Program-made: the position numbers and the translations under genes
Notes under the pieces: model-generated
Seen by the model: only the letters and a program-made list of their open reading frames with translations
Told to the model about the DNA's origin: nothing
Database searches by the model: none
NCBI GenBank assembly: GCA_900319275.1
Contig: ONNS01000011.1
Span: 1,448-54,473 of the forward strand
DNA length: 53,026 bases
Source of the DNA: an uncultured Eubacteriales bacterium
GTDB lineage: Bacteria; Bacillota; Clostridia; Oscillospirales; Oscillospiraceae
Direction of reading: 5' to 3'
Shown here: positions 43,867 to 51,917 of the stretch, in pieces
Layout: every line of letters starts with the position of its first letter
How positions within the stretch are numbered: position 1 is the first letter of the stretch

Positions 43867-44754
43867 ATGGCAGAAGGCAGAATTATCAAAGCACTCAGTG
43901 GTTTCTATTACGTCGATACTGCAGACGGTCTGCTGGAATGTAAGGCCCGCGGGAAGTTTCGGCTTGACGGCACTTCGCCTCTGGTGGGCGATCTTGTTCA
44001 GTGCAGCATTGATAACAGCGGAAAAGGACGGATTGACAAGGTACTGCCGCGTAAAAACTGGTTTATTCGCCCGGCTGTTGCAAATATTGACGCTCTGGTT
44101 TTCGTAGCAGCCTGTACGAATCCTGTTACTGACCCATTTCTGATTGACCGCGTCTCTGTGATTGCTGAGGAATCCGGCTGTGAAACGATTGTGTGTATCA
44201 ACAAGACCGACATTCACAGCGGCGATTCCCTGTATGAGATATACTCTGCGGCCGGTTTTCCCACGGTGCGGACAAGCGCCGCGACAGGGGAGGGGCTTGA
44301 CGAGCTGCTGCAGCTGCTGCGCGGAAAGGTCTGTGCATTTACCGGCAACTCCGGCGTTGGCAAATCCAGTATCCTGAATGTACTGCATCCGCAAGCGCAG
44401 GCTGAAACCGGGGCCGTCAGTGAAAAGCTCGGCCGCGGTCGGCACACAACGCGCGCCGTAGCTCTCTATGAGCTTGGCCATGATACATATCTGGCGGACA
44501 CGCCCGGCTATGCATCTTTCGAGCTGGAAATGATGAAAGCCATCCCAAAGGAAGCGCTGGCTGCAGATTTCAGGGATTTTACTCCTTATCTCGGTGACTG
44601 TCGTTTCAATGACTGTGCCCATCTGAAGGAGCCCGGCTGTGCTGTCCGAAAGGCGCTGGAAGAGGGCAAGCTCAAGCCCAGCCGTTACCGTTCGTATGAA
44701 CGGCTGTATGAACTCTGTGCTCAGCAGAATTTCTGGGAACATAAAACGACCTGA
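43867..44754 (+). CDS. rsgA: Ribosome small-subunit GTPase RsgA
   Basis: 295 residues. It has a circularly permuted GTPase order: G4 NKTD first, then the P-loop GNSGVGKSS near residue 160, then DTPGY (G3). An OB fold lies at the N-terminus and a zinc knuckle at the C-terminus (DCRFNDCAHLKEPGCAV). It matures the 30S subunit. In Bacillus rpe follows rsgA; here a terminator and a spore-gene region follow. Confidence 0.96.
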   Translation: MAEGRIIKALSGFYYVDTADGLLECKARGKFRLDGTSPLVGDLVQCSIDNSGKGRIDKVLPRKNWFIRPAVANIDALVFVAACTNPVTDPFLIDRVSVIAEESGCETIVCINKTDIHSGDSLYEIYSAAGFPTVRTSAATGEGLDELLQLLRGKVCAFTGNSGVGKSSILNVLHPQAQAETGAVSEKLGRGRHTTRAVALYELGHDTYLADTPGYASFELEMMKAIPKEALAADFRDFTPYLGDCRFNDCAHLKEPGCAVRKALEEGKLKPSRYRSYERLYELCAQQNFWEHKTT

Positions 44755-44771
44755 CAACCAAACACCGATTG

Positions 44772-44824
44772 ATCGCTCCCCGCATAGCTTAGAGTATAGT
44801 AAACTTTCGGGGGGCGATTTTTTT
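44772..44824 (+). terminator. Terminator after rsgA
   Basis: Arms ATCGCTCCCCG (44772-44782) and CGGGGGGCGAT (44808-44818), one G-T pair, a 25-nt loop, followed by a run of seven Ts. It ends the long cdaA-rsgA series. Confidence 0.8.
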
Positions 44825-44975
44825 GCGCCGAGGGCGTCACTGTTTCTGGCCGGTGGCCTCTATTCTGGCGGGCACAGCCATTCTGCTTGCTCTGGTCCTT
44901 CCGAGCACCTTCTGGTGGTTTCTGCTTGCTGATGGTTTGATTGCCGCCGGGATATGGCTGCTGCGCTGCTGCTGA
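44823..44975 (+). CDS. Small hydrophobic protein, 50 aa
   Basis: A TTG-initiated frame of 50 codons. The product has a basic start (RRGRH), two hydrophobic runs (VASILAGTAILLALVLP and FWWFLLADGLIAAGIWLL) and ends RCC. A G-rich stretch (44809-44814) could serve as a ribosome-binding site but is also the right arm of the upstream terminator, so expression from rsgA would be limited. It lies just before sipL. Its composition looks coding and the membrane pattern is clear; the start codon and function are not established. If real it may be a small spore-related membrane protein. Confidence 0.5.
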   Translation: MRRGRHCFWPVASILAGTAILLALVLPSTFWWFLLADGLIAAGIWLLRCC

Positions 44976-45007
44976 ACGTGGCTGCTGTCGTTTTCAAAGG
45001 CACATAA

Positions 45008-45036
45008 GCATAGCTCGTTTTGCTGCCGCATACGCT
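45008..45036 (+). promoter_or_regulatory. Sigma-E-like sporulation promoter of sipL
   Basis: GCATAGC at 45008-45014, a 14-nt spacer, CATACGCT at 45029-45036; this fits the mother-cell sigma-E pattern (ATA ... CATAC..T). It lies 31 nt before the sipL start, with AAGGAG in between. Confidence 0.55.
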
Positions 45037-45067
45037 GTAGCAAAAACAGTTTGCAAGGAGCGTGCCT

Positions 45068-46570
45068 ATGGAAGTCAGACTCAATACCAAAACCGTTTCC
45101 ATTCTTCAGCAGCTCTCCGATCAGGAGCAGCAGACACAGATCGATCTGGAGTCTGTTGTTCCTGACACGCGGGATGATATCGGCCGAATCGTCACTGTAC
45201 AGTCCAATGTTTATCTGAAAAGCAAGGACATAACGAGCCGCGGTCTTACCGTCGGGGGAGAACTGGAAATATCGGTCCTGTATATCACCGAGGACGGAAA
45301 AAACCTATCCGTACTTCATACCGGACAGGGCTTTTCTATCGATTTTGAGTATCCGGAGCGTGATGGTGAGCTTATCACCCTGGCCCGGCTGCAATTGAAG
45401 GCCATCGAGGCGCGGCTCATCAATCCGCGAAAGCTTTCACTGAGTGCCGAGATTCTCGGAAAGCTGCAGATCTTTTCCGAACAACAGCTGCCGATCCAGT
45501 ATTTCTGCCCGGAGGAAAGTGCGCAAGCCGTCCATCTTCTCTCGGAGCATCGGCAGAGCTGTACCATCAACGCCGTATGTGAAAAAAGCTTTACCATCAA
45601 CGAGCAGTTCCCGTTTCCAGACAGCTCTGTTTCAACAGCCGGACTTTTATTTCAGAAAGTGCAGTTCCAAATCGGGGAGACGCAGCTGATCGGCTCGCGT
45701 CTTCTGATCAAGGGCACTATGGAGCTGACTGCGTGCTGTCTCAGTGAGAGCGGAAATCTGCCGATTACCGCATCTTTTTCGGCACCATTCTCTCAACTGC
45801 TCGAGCTGGGAAAAGAACAGATGGACAACTGTGAAGCATCGATCCAGCTGAGTGCGGCCTATTATAATATTGTGGACACTGTCGGAACAGGAAAGGTCCT
45901 CGACTGCGAAATCCACGCGGTGGTGCAGGCTCAAAGCCGCTGCACCGAGTCGATTGAACTCGTCACCGATGCCTACAGCAATCAATACCCGACGAAAATT
46001 GATAGCTGTGAGCTCTCTCTTCTGGAGCTGCCGGATGTGCAGACACTCCCGATCACGGTGGAGGAACGTGTGGAGCTGCCCGAGGACTGTTCACAGTGTC
46101 TTGCAGTCTTTCCAAGCACCGGGCTGCCCGGTATTCCGGACGGGAAACTCTGCTGCCATGTCACGCTTGACCTGCTCTGCCGTACCGCTGAGGGCACATT
46201 CAGCACAGTCAAACGTGTGCTGTCTTCGGAGACAGTTCCGGCGGCGCGTATAGACGCAGTGCCGGCAATCAGCCTGCAAAGCATCTCGTATCGGCCGGAC
46301 GGCTCGGGGATCTTTGTCAGGGTCAATCTGTCAGCAGCGTGGAGCATAAACCGTGTCCACACGCAGCGGGCCGTTGCTGCACTGATTATGGACGATGCAG
46401 CACCGCTTGATCTGACATCTTTCCCGGACTTGACCGTAGTGCGGCCGAACGGAGAGTCGCTATGGCAGCTGGCACAAAACTACCACTCGAGCCCGGAGGC
46501 GATCCAGAAGCTGAATGACGCGCTTGAACTCTCCGCCGATACGATGCTGTTTATTCCCCGTGTAGTATAG
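45068..46570 (+). CDS. sipL: SipL-like spore protein (DUF3794 domains plus LysM)
   Basis: 500 residues from the ATG at 45068 (AAGGAG 8 nt upstream); GTG at 45062 is an alternative that adds two residues. It carries repeated DUF3794/SPOCS units (IDLESVVPDTRDDIGRIV, then similar beta-rich repeats with VDTVGTGKVLDCEIHAVVQA) and a C-terminal LysM (GESLWQLAQNYHSSPEAIQKLN, residues about 455-500, in part). In Clostridioides difficile SipL binds SpoIVA for spore coat assembly. Its presence supports a spore-forming host. It has its own sigma-E-like promoter, so mother-cell expression is likely. Confidence 0.88.
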   Translation: MEVRLNTKTVSILQQLSDQEQQTQIDLESVVPDTRDDIGRIVTVQSNVYLKSKDITSRGLTVGGELEISVLYITEDGKNLSVLHTGQGFSIDFEYPERDGELITLARLQLKAIEARLINPRKLSLSAEILGKLQIFSEQQLPIQYFCPEESAQAVHLLSEHRQSCTINAVCEKSFTINEQFPFPDSSVSTAGLLFQKVQFQIGETQLIGSRLLIKGTMELTACCLSESGNLPITASFSAPFSQLLELGKEQMDNCEASIQLSAAYYNIVDTVGTGKVLDCEIHAVVQAQSRCTESIELVTDAYSNQYPTKIDSCELSLLELPDVQTLPITVEERVELPEDCSQCLAVFPSTGLPGIPDGKLCCHVTLDLLCRTAEGTFSTVKRVLSSETVPAARIDAVPAISLQSISYRPDGSGIFVRVNLSAAWSINRVHTQRAVAALIMDDAAPLDLTSFPDLTVVRPNGESLWQLAQNYHSSPEAIQKLNDALELSADTMLFIPRVV

Positions 46571-46588
46571 CGAATCTGAAATTAATAC

Positions 46589-46617
46589 TTGTCAGTCTCG
46601 ATAAGATATGCTAAAAT
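46589..46617 (+). promoter_or_regulatory. Sigma-A type promoter of yebC
   Basis: TTGTCA (46589-46594), 17-nt spacer, TAAAAT (46612-46617). A small dyad, AAGATAT/ATATCTT (46603-46622), covers the -10. Confidence 0.68.
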
Positions 46618-46676
46618 ATCTTAGTTAGTGAAGAACTACTATTTTTTCTATTCTATCGATAAGAGGAGCTGTTAGC

Positions 46677-47417
46677 ATGTCCGGACATTCCAAATGGCAC
46701 AACATACAGAAGACAAAGGGTGCCGCAGACGCCAAACGCGCACAGGCCTTCACCAAGATCGCCCGTGAAATGATCGTGGCTGTCAAGGAAGGCGGCGGCG
46801 GTGATCCCCGCAGCAATTCCAAGCTCGCCACCGTTATCGCCAAGGCCAAGGCCGCCAATATGCCGAACGACAACATCAAGCGCACGATCGACAAGGCGCT
46901 CGGTGCCGGTAATACCGAAAACTACGAGAAGATCACCTATGAAGGCTATGGCCCGCAGGGCGTTGCCGTTATCGTTGAGACGATGACTGACAACCGCAAC
47001 CGTACCGCCGGCGAAATTCGCCACTACTTCGATAAGTACGGCGGAAATATGGGCGCGGCAAACTGCGTCTCCTGGTCCTTCGACCGCAAGGGTGTGATCG
47101 TCATCGACAACGAGGACGAAGAACTGGACGAGGACACCGTGATGATGGACGCACTCGACGCCGGCGCCGCCGATTTCGAGGCTGACGGTGAGATCATGAC
47201 GGTCTATACAGCCGAGGATGACGTCGCTTCGGTGGCCGACGCACTGAGCGCAAAGGGCTATAAGCTTGTTGAGGCGCAGGTCGAAATGCTGCCCCAGAAC
47301 GGCTATATCAAGCTGTCCAACGAAGACGATATCAAAAACATGCAGAAGATGCTTGATGCATTTGAGGATTTCGACGACGTCCAGAACGTCTGGCACAACT
47401 GGGAAGACGCCGAGTGA
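46677..47417 (+). CDS. yebC: YebC/PmpR family protein
   Basis: 246 residues, full length. It starts with the family hallmark SGHSKWHNIQKTKGAADAKR and continues FTKIAREMIVAVKEGG; AGEIRHYFDKYGGNMG and the closing acidic domain are also typical. Members have been described as transcription regulators; recent work on relatives links the family to translation at proline stretches. Own promoter; stop at 47417. Confidence 0.95.
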   Translation: MSGHSKWHNIQKTKGAADAKRAQAFTKIAREMIVAVKEGGGGDPRSNSKLATVIAKAKAANMPNDNIKRTIDKALGAGNTENYEKITYEGYGPQGVAVIVETMTDNRNRTAGEIRHYFDKYGGNMGAANCVSWSFDRKGVIVIDNEDEELDEDTVMMDALDAGAADFEADGEIMTVYTAEDDVASVADALSAKGYKLVEAQVEMLPQNGYIKLSNEDDIKNMQKMLDAFEDFDDVQNVWHNWEDAE

Positions 47418-47599
47418 TTTGGATAGTATGGATAGTAACCGGAAAAAACTATTTGAGTGAATTGACCGAAAACGTACAAAACACCTCACTCCATTGAAAA
47501 CACAAGGCAATTGATCATCTGCTGATTTGTACGTTATATTCCAGTTACTTCTTCAAGAGATCTGACTGAATTCGTCCAAACCGGGCGAAAAGCCTGCAA
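47418..47599. repeat. Non-coding gap after yebC with short repeats
   Basis: Together with the downstream hairpin and promoter this is a 392-nt stretch without a convincing gene. It holds TGGATAGTA twice in tandem (47420-47437) and an inverted repeat AACGTACAAA (47471-47480) with TTTGTACGTT (47526-47535). The base composition is A+T-richer than the genes around it. I could not recognise a gene remnant. Confidence 0.5.
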
Positions 47600-47650
47600 A
47601 ACATCAGACACTGGATTTTTGTTTTCCAGTGTCTGATGTTTTATATTTCT
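47600..47650 (+). terminator. Strong hairpin terminator before the signalling block
   Basis: Perfect 16-bp stem, AACATCAGACACTGGA (47600-47615) with its complement at 47625-47640, 9-nt loop, then TTATATTTCTTTT. It likely terminates yebC transcription. Confidence 0.8.
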
Positions 47651-47723
47651 TTTGCGGTATGAACGCTGCTCTTGTTTTCGAGTCTTATATTATGTTTGAT
47701 ACCGACTATAGTCAGCGATCGAT

Positions 47724-47752
47724 TTGACAATCAGATCAGAATCGTTTATGAT
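47724..47752 (+). promoter_or_regulatory. Sigma-A type promoter of the histidine kinase operon
   Basis: TTGACA (47724-47729), 17-nt spacer, TATGAT (47747-47752), 57 nt before the kinase start. Confidence 0.75.
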
Positions 47753-47809
47753 GATTCAAGTAGCACCATTGCTCCTGAGCGATGCAGCCGAGAGAGGAGA
47801 CGACAGCGT

Positions 47810-49084
47810 ATGACATGGAATATCAACACAGTGGCCTTGCTGGTTCCACTGTGCTTTATGCTGATCGGTCTGACCATCACAGTGCTGAACGACCCTTATA
47901 TCAGCCGAAAGCACCGTTGGGTCATGGGAATCATCCTTGTGCTCAGCGCCTTGCTGATCGTCCAGAATGTCTGGGAGGAGTACCTGTCTGCTGGTCCGCT
48001 TCAATGGGGCCTGCGAACCACGCTGTCCGTATTTGGATATACCGTTCGCCCGGTGTTCCTGGTCTTGTTTCTCTATATTGTCCGGCCGGAGGAGAAGCAT
48101 CTGGGCTGCTGGGTGCTGGTCGCTCTCAATGGGCTCCTGCAACTGACAGCCTACTTCTCGCCGCTGGTATTCCATATCGATGAGAACAATCGCTATCAGG
48201 GCGGAACGCTGCACGATATCAGCTATATGATCAGCTTGATCCTGCTGGTTTACTGGCTGTTTCAGAGCTTTCGCAATTACCGCACTTCCCGGAAGCAGGA
48301 TCTTCTCATTCCTCTTTTGGTGGCACTGATGATCCCCGTATCTGTGCTTTTGGACAGACAGACAGGCTCGATGGAGCAGCCCGTCACCATTCTGACCTTT
48401 TCCATCGTCATCAGCTGTGTATTCTGTTACATCTGGCTGCATATGCGTTTTGTGCGGGAGCACGAGGAAGATTTGAAAGCGCGGCAGCGGATGCAGATCA
48501 TGCTCAGCCAGATTCAGCCGCATTTCCTGTATAATACGCTATCCGCGATCCAGTATCTCTGCGAACACGACCCAAAGGCAGCCGGAGCAACAACGGAGAA
48601 ATTCTCCCGCTATCTGCAGGGGAACATGAGCGCCCTCAAGGTCGATGGAGAGATCCCGTTCACGCAGGAACTGGAGCATACGAAGATCTATCTGGATATA
48701 GAAAAGGTTCGCTTTGAAGACGCGCTCCGTGTCGTATACGATATTTCCTGCACAGACTTCAGTCTCCCGACGCTGACCCTGCAACCTATCGTGGAAAACG
48801 CTGTGCGACATGGGGTGCGCGGAAAGCGAAAAAGCGCGGGGACCGTAAGGATTACCACGCGAGAATATCCTGACCGCTATGAGATCACCGTTGCGGACGA
48901 CGGGCCAGGGTTTGATCCCAACGCGCCGGTGATGGCAGATGATGGGCGCGAGCATATCGGCATCGCCAATGTGCGGAAACGTCTGGAGCAGATCAGCGAC
49001 GGAGACCTTCACATCCACTCTGAGCTGGGGAAGGGCACCGTTGTCATTATTGATATTCCGAAGAAGCAGGTGAACGCGATATGA
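47810..49084 (+). CDS. Membrane sensor histidine kinase, LytS/His_kinase type with 7-TM sensor
   Basis: 424 residues from the ATG at 47810 (GAGGAG 10 nt upstream); the frame is open to 47672 but that part covers the promoter. Residues 7-210 hold seven hydrophobic segments. The kinase core is of the His_kinase/LytS type: the phosphoacceptor His238 is in QIQPHFLYNTL, the N box is NAVRHGV, then DDGPGFDP and HIGIANVRKRL. It overlaps the response regulator by 4 nt, so they are a cognate pair. The 7-TM region looks related to that of the SpoIIE-type phosphatase at 51918. The ligand is unknown. Confidence 0.9.
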   Translation: MTWNINTVALLVPLCFMLIGLTITVLNDPYISRKHRWVMGIILVLSALLIVQNVWEEYLSAGPLQWGLRTTLSVFGYTVRPVFLVLFLYIVRPEEKHLGCWVLVALNGLLQLTAYFSPLVFHIDENNRYQGGTLHDISYMISLILLVYWLFQSFRNYRTSRKQDLLIPLLVALMIPVSVLLDRQTGSMEQPVTILTFSIVISCVFCYIWLHMRFVREHEEDLKARQRMQIMLSQIQPHFLYNTLSAIQYLCEHDPKAAGATTEKFSRYLQGNMSALKVDGEIPFTQELEHTKIYLDIEKVRFEDALRVVYDISCTDFSLPTLTLQPIVENAVRHGVRGKRKSAGTVRITTREYPDRYEITVADDGPGFDPNAPVMADDGREHIGIANVRKRLEQISDGDLHIHSELGKGTVVIIDIPKKQVNAI

Positions 49085-49884
49085 TGATTCTTGCCATAGA
49101 TGATGAACCGAAGGCGCTACGTCTCCTGCATGACGCTATTGCCGCAGCAGAGCCAAACGCCGAGATCGTGGATTTTGCGGACGGCGAGGACGCTTTGCAG
49201 GCTATCCGGGAGCAGCATATGACGCCGGATGTGGTTTTTTCGGATATTGAACTGCCGGAAATGTCCGGGCTCGCCTTTGCCGTAGAGCTTAAGAAGCTTG
49301 TGCCGGAGACGAAAATCGTCTTTGTTACGGGCTTCCCCAAATACGCCGCCGACGCCTTTATGCTCCATGTGAACGGGTATATCGTGAAGCCTGTCTATGC
49401 TGACCGTGTTCGGGATGAACTGGATCATCTGAATCTGCTTCCTGAAAAACCCAAACCAGACAAGCTGCAGGTACGCTGTTTCGGGCATTTCGAGGTGTTT
49501 TGGCACGGAAAGCCGGTCATCTTTCAGCGGAGGCAAAGCAAGGAGCTGCTGGCCTTCCTCATCGACCGCGAGGGGCGCGCCTGCACCGCCGAGGAAATCG
49601 CCGCCGCCCTGTGGGAGGACGAAGACAGTAACGCGGCCAAGGCCCGCATCCGTCAGATCCTGCACGACCTTCGTACCACCCTTCGCGAGATCGGGATGGA
49701 GGACCTTCTCATTCGGGAGCGGCGGCAGCTCGCCATTCGGCGGGACATGGTGGACTGTGACTATTATCGGATGCTGGAGGGAGATATTGCGGCAATCAAC
49801 GCCTTTGGCGGTACCTACATGACGGAATACAGTTGGGCGGAACTGACCGCCGGACGACTCCAGTTTCAGAAAAGACGAATATAG
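49081..49884 (+). CDS. Response regulator with AfsR/SARP-like winged-helix output
   Basis: 267 residues. The receiver domain (1-115) has acidic residues in AIDDEP, the phosphoacceptor Asp55 in VFSDIELPEMSG, Thr in FVTGFPKYA and Lys103 in YIVKPV. The output (about 128-240) begins VRCFGHFEVFWHGKPV and contains RQSKELLAFLIDREGR and AARIRQILHDLR-like sequence (AKARIRQILHDLRTTL), the form of the winged helix in AfsR/SARP regulators, not LytTR, although the partner kinase is LytS-like. No BTAD follows in full. It overlaps the kinase gene. Confidence 0.88.
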   Translation: MMILAIDDEPKALRLLHDAIAAAEPNAEIVDFADGEDALQAIREQHMTPDVVFSDIELPEMSGLAFAVELKKLVPETKIVFVTGFPKYAADAFMLHVNGYIVKPVYADRVRDELDHLNLLPEKPKPDKLQVRCFGHFEVFWHGKPVIFQRRQSKELLAFLIDREGRACTAEEIAAALWEDEDSNAAKARIRQILHDLRTTLREIGMEDLLIRERRQLAIRRDMVDCDYYRMLEGDIAAINAFGGTYMTEYSWAELTAGRLQFQKRRI

Positions 49885-49934
49885 AATACAAATACTCTGT
49901 GTATTTCAGATGAATGATTGATGAGCCGTTTTTG

Positions 49935-49955
49935 TAACGGTTGAGAACGCTTTGC
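49935..49955 (+). promoter_or_regulatory. Possible regulator site upstream of the lipoprotein gene
   Basis: Two imperfect direct repeats, AACGGTTGAG (49936-49945) and AACGCTTTGC (49946-49955), one helical turn apart, in the 151-nt gap before the lipoprotein. A small hairpin CCGTT/AACGG (49926-49940) overlaps. It could be the binding site of the adjacent response regulator. No strong promoter was found here. Confidence 0.35.
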
Positions 49956-50035
49956 GTGCTACTATTACTGTGAAAGTTCCGCATGGGGATTTATTTTAAA
50001 TAGTAAATTGAACAAATAATTAAGGAGAAATTAAA

Positions 50036-51382
50036 ATGAATCTTCAAAAAATTTCAGCAAAACGATTGATCGCTGCGGTACTGGTTCTGGTACTGCTGCT
50101 GGCTCTGTCAGCCTGCGGGCAGCGTGCGTCTGCAGAAGAAGAGGCGGGAAATGCCGACACGCTGAAGGGCATCTATGAGGCGCTGGTCGCCCCAGAATCC
50201 GATTACAGCGAGAACAGGGCCTTGATGACCGATTTTTACCCCGAGTTGGAGTACAGCGAGACGCTTGGCACCGACCGGATCACAATCACCTTCAAGGCCA
50301 ACGGGAACGAGTATTTCACCGACGGCACCTGGGAGTTCGTGCAGGACGGAGACCGGTTGACCGCCGTGATTGCCGACGGTGATTATACCGGCGCTGTGTA
50401 CGTGATATATGTGGCGAACGCGATCGGCTCTTATTTTGGCATGGAGCCCGCTCTGGTCAGCGGGTATCTGAACGGCCTCAGCGTGCTTGGTGCAGAAAGC
50501 GATAATATCAGCATAACAAGGGATGAAGCCGCCGGAACCACGACCTATTCCCTGAATATTGCTGGCCCTTGGGATATGAAAGAACTGGATCAGATGCTGC
50601 TTACCGAGGCGGCGCTGGACGCAGAGCCGCTGGATGAAAACTACACCGGACAGGGCGGCAACGTGGGCAAGCTGCTGTATATGACCAACGGAAATGTTAA
50701 CGGTTTTACCGTCCTGATTGCCGAGTACGGGGAACTGGACGACATTGCGTATCAGTCTATCGTCAATCTGGTCACCTTGCGCAAGCCCGTGGGCTATGAG
50801 GCGTTTCTTGTTGACTTTACCGAGCTGAAGGCCCTGGAAACCGACGATTACACCGTGGTTCTTGACCCGGACGACAATACCATCGCGGAAATCATGGACG
50901 AGCGGAACGATAAATACAGCTATGTGCTGCTGCACTTCGGTTCCGAAGAAAATTATGAGGAAGACTACGTGGTCTCCGTGCCCGACGCGGAGGCCTTTGC
51001 GGATGCCTATTTCCGCGCGGTGGCCGGGATCCCGGAGGCCACTGCCGGCGCCTCTCTGGCCCAGGCGCAGGTCGCCTGCGACGTGCTTGGCTTCGCGTTC
51101 TACAACGAACTCTGGCTTCCGGATACGGATGCACTGCGGGCTAATATGCTCGAGGCTTGGGAGAGCCTGTCGGACGAGGAACGGGCGAACTTCGACTTGA
51201 ACTTCCCAGCGTTTAACGAACTGCTGAACAGCTGCTTCGAGGATTGGGAGGCCAATCGCAGCCGTTTTGAGGACGCCGGCGTCGCGGAAACCATGGAAGA
51301 ACTGATGGAGAATGGGACCGCACAGTGGTCCTGGGATGAACTGAGCGCCAACACCTGGACGCTGGGCAACAGCGAGGATTGA
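50036..51382 (+). CDS. Acidic extracellular lipoprotein of unknown function
   Basis: 448 residues. A signal peptide with basic start and a hydrophobic run (LIAAVLVLVLLLALSAC) ends in a lipobox LSAC with Cys27 as the lipidation site, so the protein should be anchored on the outer face of the membrane. The rest is strongly acidic, with many Asp/Glu and few Lys/Arg, mixed beta and helix, and no motif that I recognise. The RBS AAGGAGAAA is strong. It lies between the two-component pair and the STAS-SpoIIE pair, and may supply the external signal or be their target. Confidence 0.85.
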   Translation: MNLQKISAKRLIAAVLVLVLLLALSACGQRASAEEEAGNADTLKGIYEALVAPESDYSENRALMTDFYPELEYSETLGTDRITITFKANGNEYFTDGTWEFVQDGDRLTAVIADGDYTGAVYVIYVANAIGSYFGMEPALVSGYLNGLSVLGAESDNISITRDEAAGTTTYSLNIAGPWDMKELDQMLLTEAALDAEPLDENYTGQGGNVGKLLYMTNGNVNGFTVLIAEYGELDDIAYQSIVNLVTLRKPVGYEAFLVDFTELKALETDDYTVVLDPDDNTIAEIMDERNDKYSYVLLHFGSEENYEEDYVVSVPDAEAFADAYFRAVAGIPEATAGASLAQAQVACDVLGFAFYNELWLPDTDALRANMLEAWESLSDEERANFDLNFPAFNELLNSCFEDWEANRSRFEDAGVAETMEELMENGTAQWSWDELSANTWTLGNSED

Positions 51383-51395
51383 TCAGGAGGAAAGT

Positions 51396-51568
51396 ATGAT
51401 CTCATTATGGCGGCAAAGATTCCGGCGCAGGGCTTTTACCGCGTCTGGACACGGGAGGAAAACCTTGATCTTCTTTTCGTGACCTTGCTGGCCTTCGCCC
51501 GCAGCGGCGCGTCAGACGACCGGGGCGGCAGCCGCGGCGCATTGCTTGGTACACTCAGAAAAAGCTGA
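51396..51568 (+). other. Gap with small frames, possible remnant
   Basis: The 210 nt between the lipoprotein and the STAS gene contain an ATG at 51396 with a textbook ribosome-binding site (TCAGGAGGAAAGT) that gives only 28 codons (MISLWRQRFRRRAF...; stop at 51482). Another frame from 51407 runs 53 codons to 51568 (MAAKIPAQGFYRVWTREEN...). Neither resembles a family known to me. The good RBS with an early stop and the high GC content suggest a broken or shortened gene, but chance cannot be excluded. Confidence 0.35.
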
Positions 51569-51592
51569 GAATCAAAGGATGAGACAAGAACC

Positions 51593-51892
51593 ATGCTGAA
51601 CATTGAGAAGAAATCAAACGAGACAGAGTTGACCTTCGTCCTGAAGGGGCGGCTGGATACCACCACCGCGCCGGAACTGGAGAAGGAACTGAAGGCCTCT
51701 ATGGACGGAGTGACTGCGCTGATCATCGACATGGCCGCGCTGGACTATATCTCTTCCGCCGGTCTGCGCGTGCTGCTCTCGGCCCAGAAAACCATGAACA
51801 TGCAGGGCAAAATGAAGGTCGTCCATGTGAGCGAGACGATCATGGAGATTTTTGAGGTCACCGGCTTCTCCGAGATTCTGACAATTGAATAA
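51593..51892 (+). CDS. STAS-domain anti-sigma factor antagonist
   Basis: 99 residues, a single STAS domain like SpoIIAA/RsbV. Visible pattern: LTFVLKGRLDTTTAPELEKEL, ALIIDMAALDYISSAGLRVL and a closing VTGFSEILTIE. Ser54/Ser55 is the expected phosphorylation position. In partner switching a kinase (RsbW/SpoIIAB-like) phosphorylates this Ser and a PP2C phosphatase removes it; the phosphatase gene follows 25 nt later. No such kinase is in the window. Upstream RBS is weak. Confidence 0.93.
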   Translation: MLNIEKKSNETELTFVLKGRLDTTTAPELEKELKASMDGVTALIIDMAALDYISSAGLRVLLSAQKTMNMQGKMKVVHVSETIMEIFEVTGFSEILTIE

Positions 51893-51917
51893 CGCCAATA
51901 CGACAGGAAGTGTTTCC

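Noticed and set aside
44761..44805. Sigma-70 promoter in the loop of the rsgA terminator (TTGATC ... TATAGT)
   Set aside because: The spacer would be 20 nt, too long for a normal promoter; the sequence is explained by the hairpin loop.
49981..49993. GCATGGGGATTTA near 49981 also occurs (reverse strand) in the rpoZ-priA hairpin
   Set aside because: A 13-base match within 53 kb can occur by chance many times; no longer similarity extends it.
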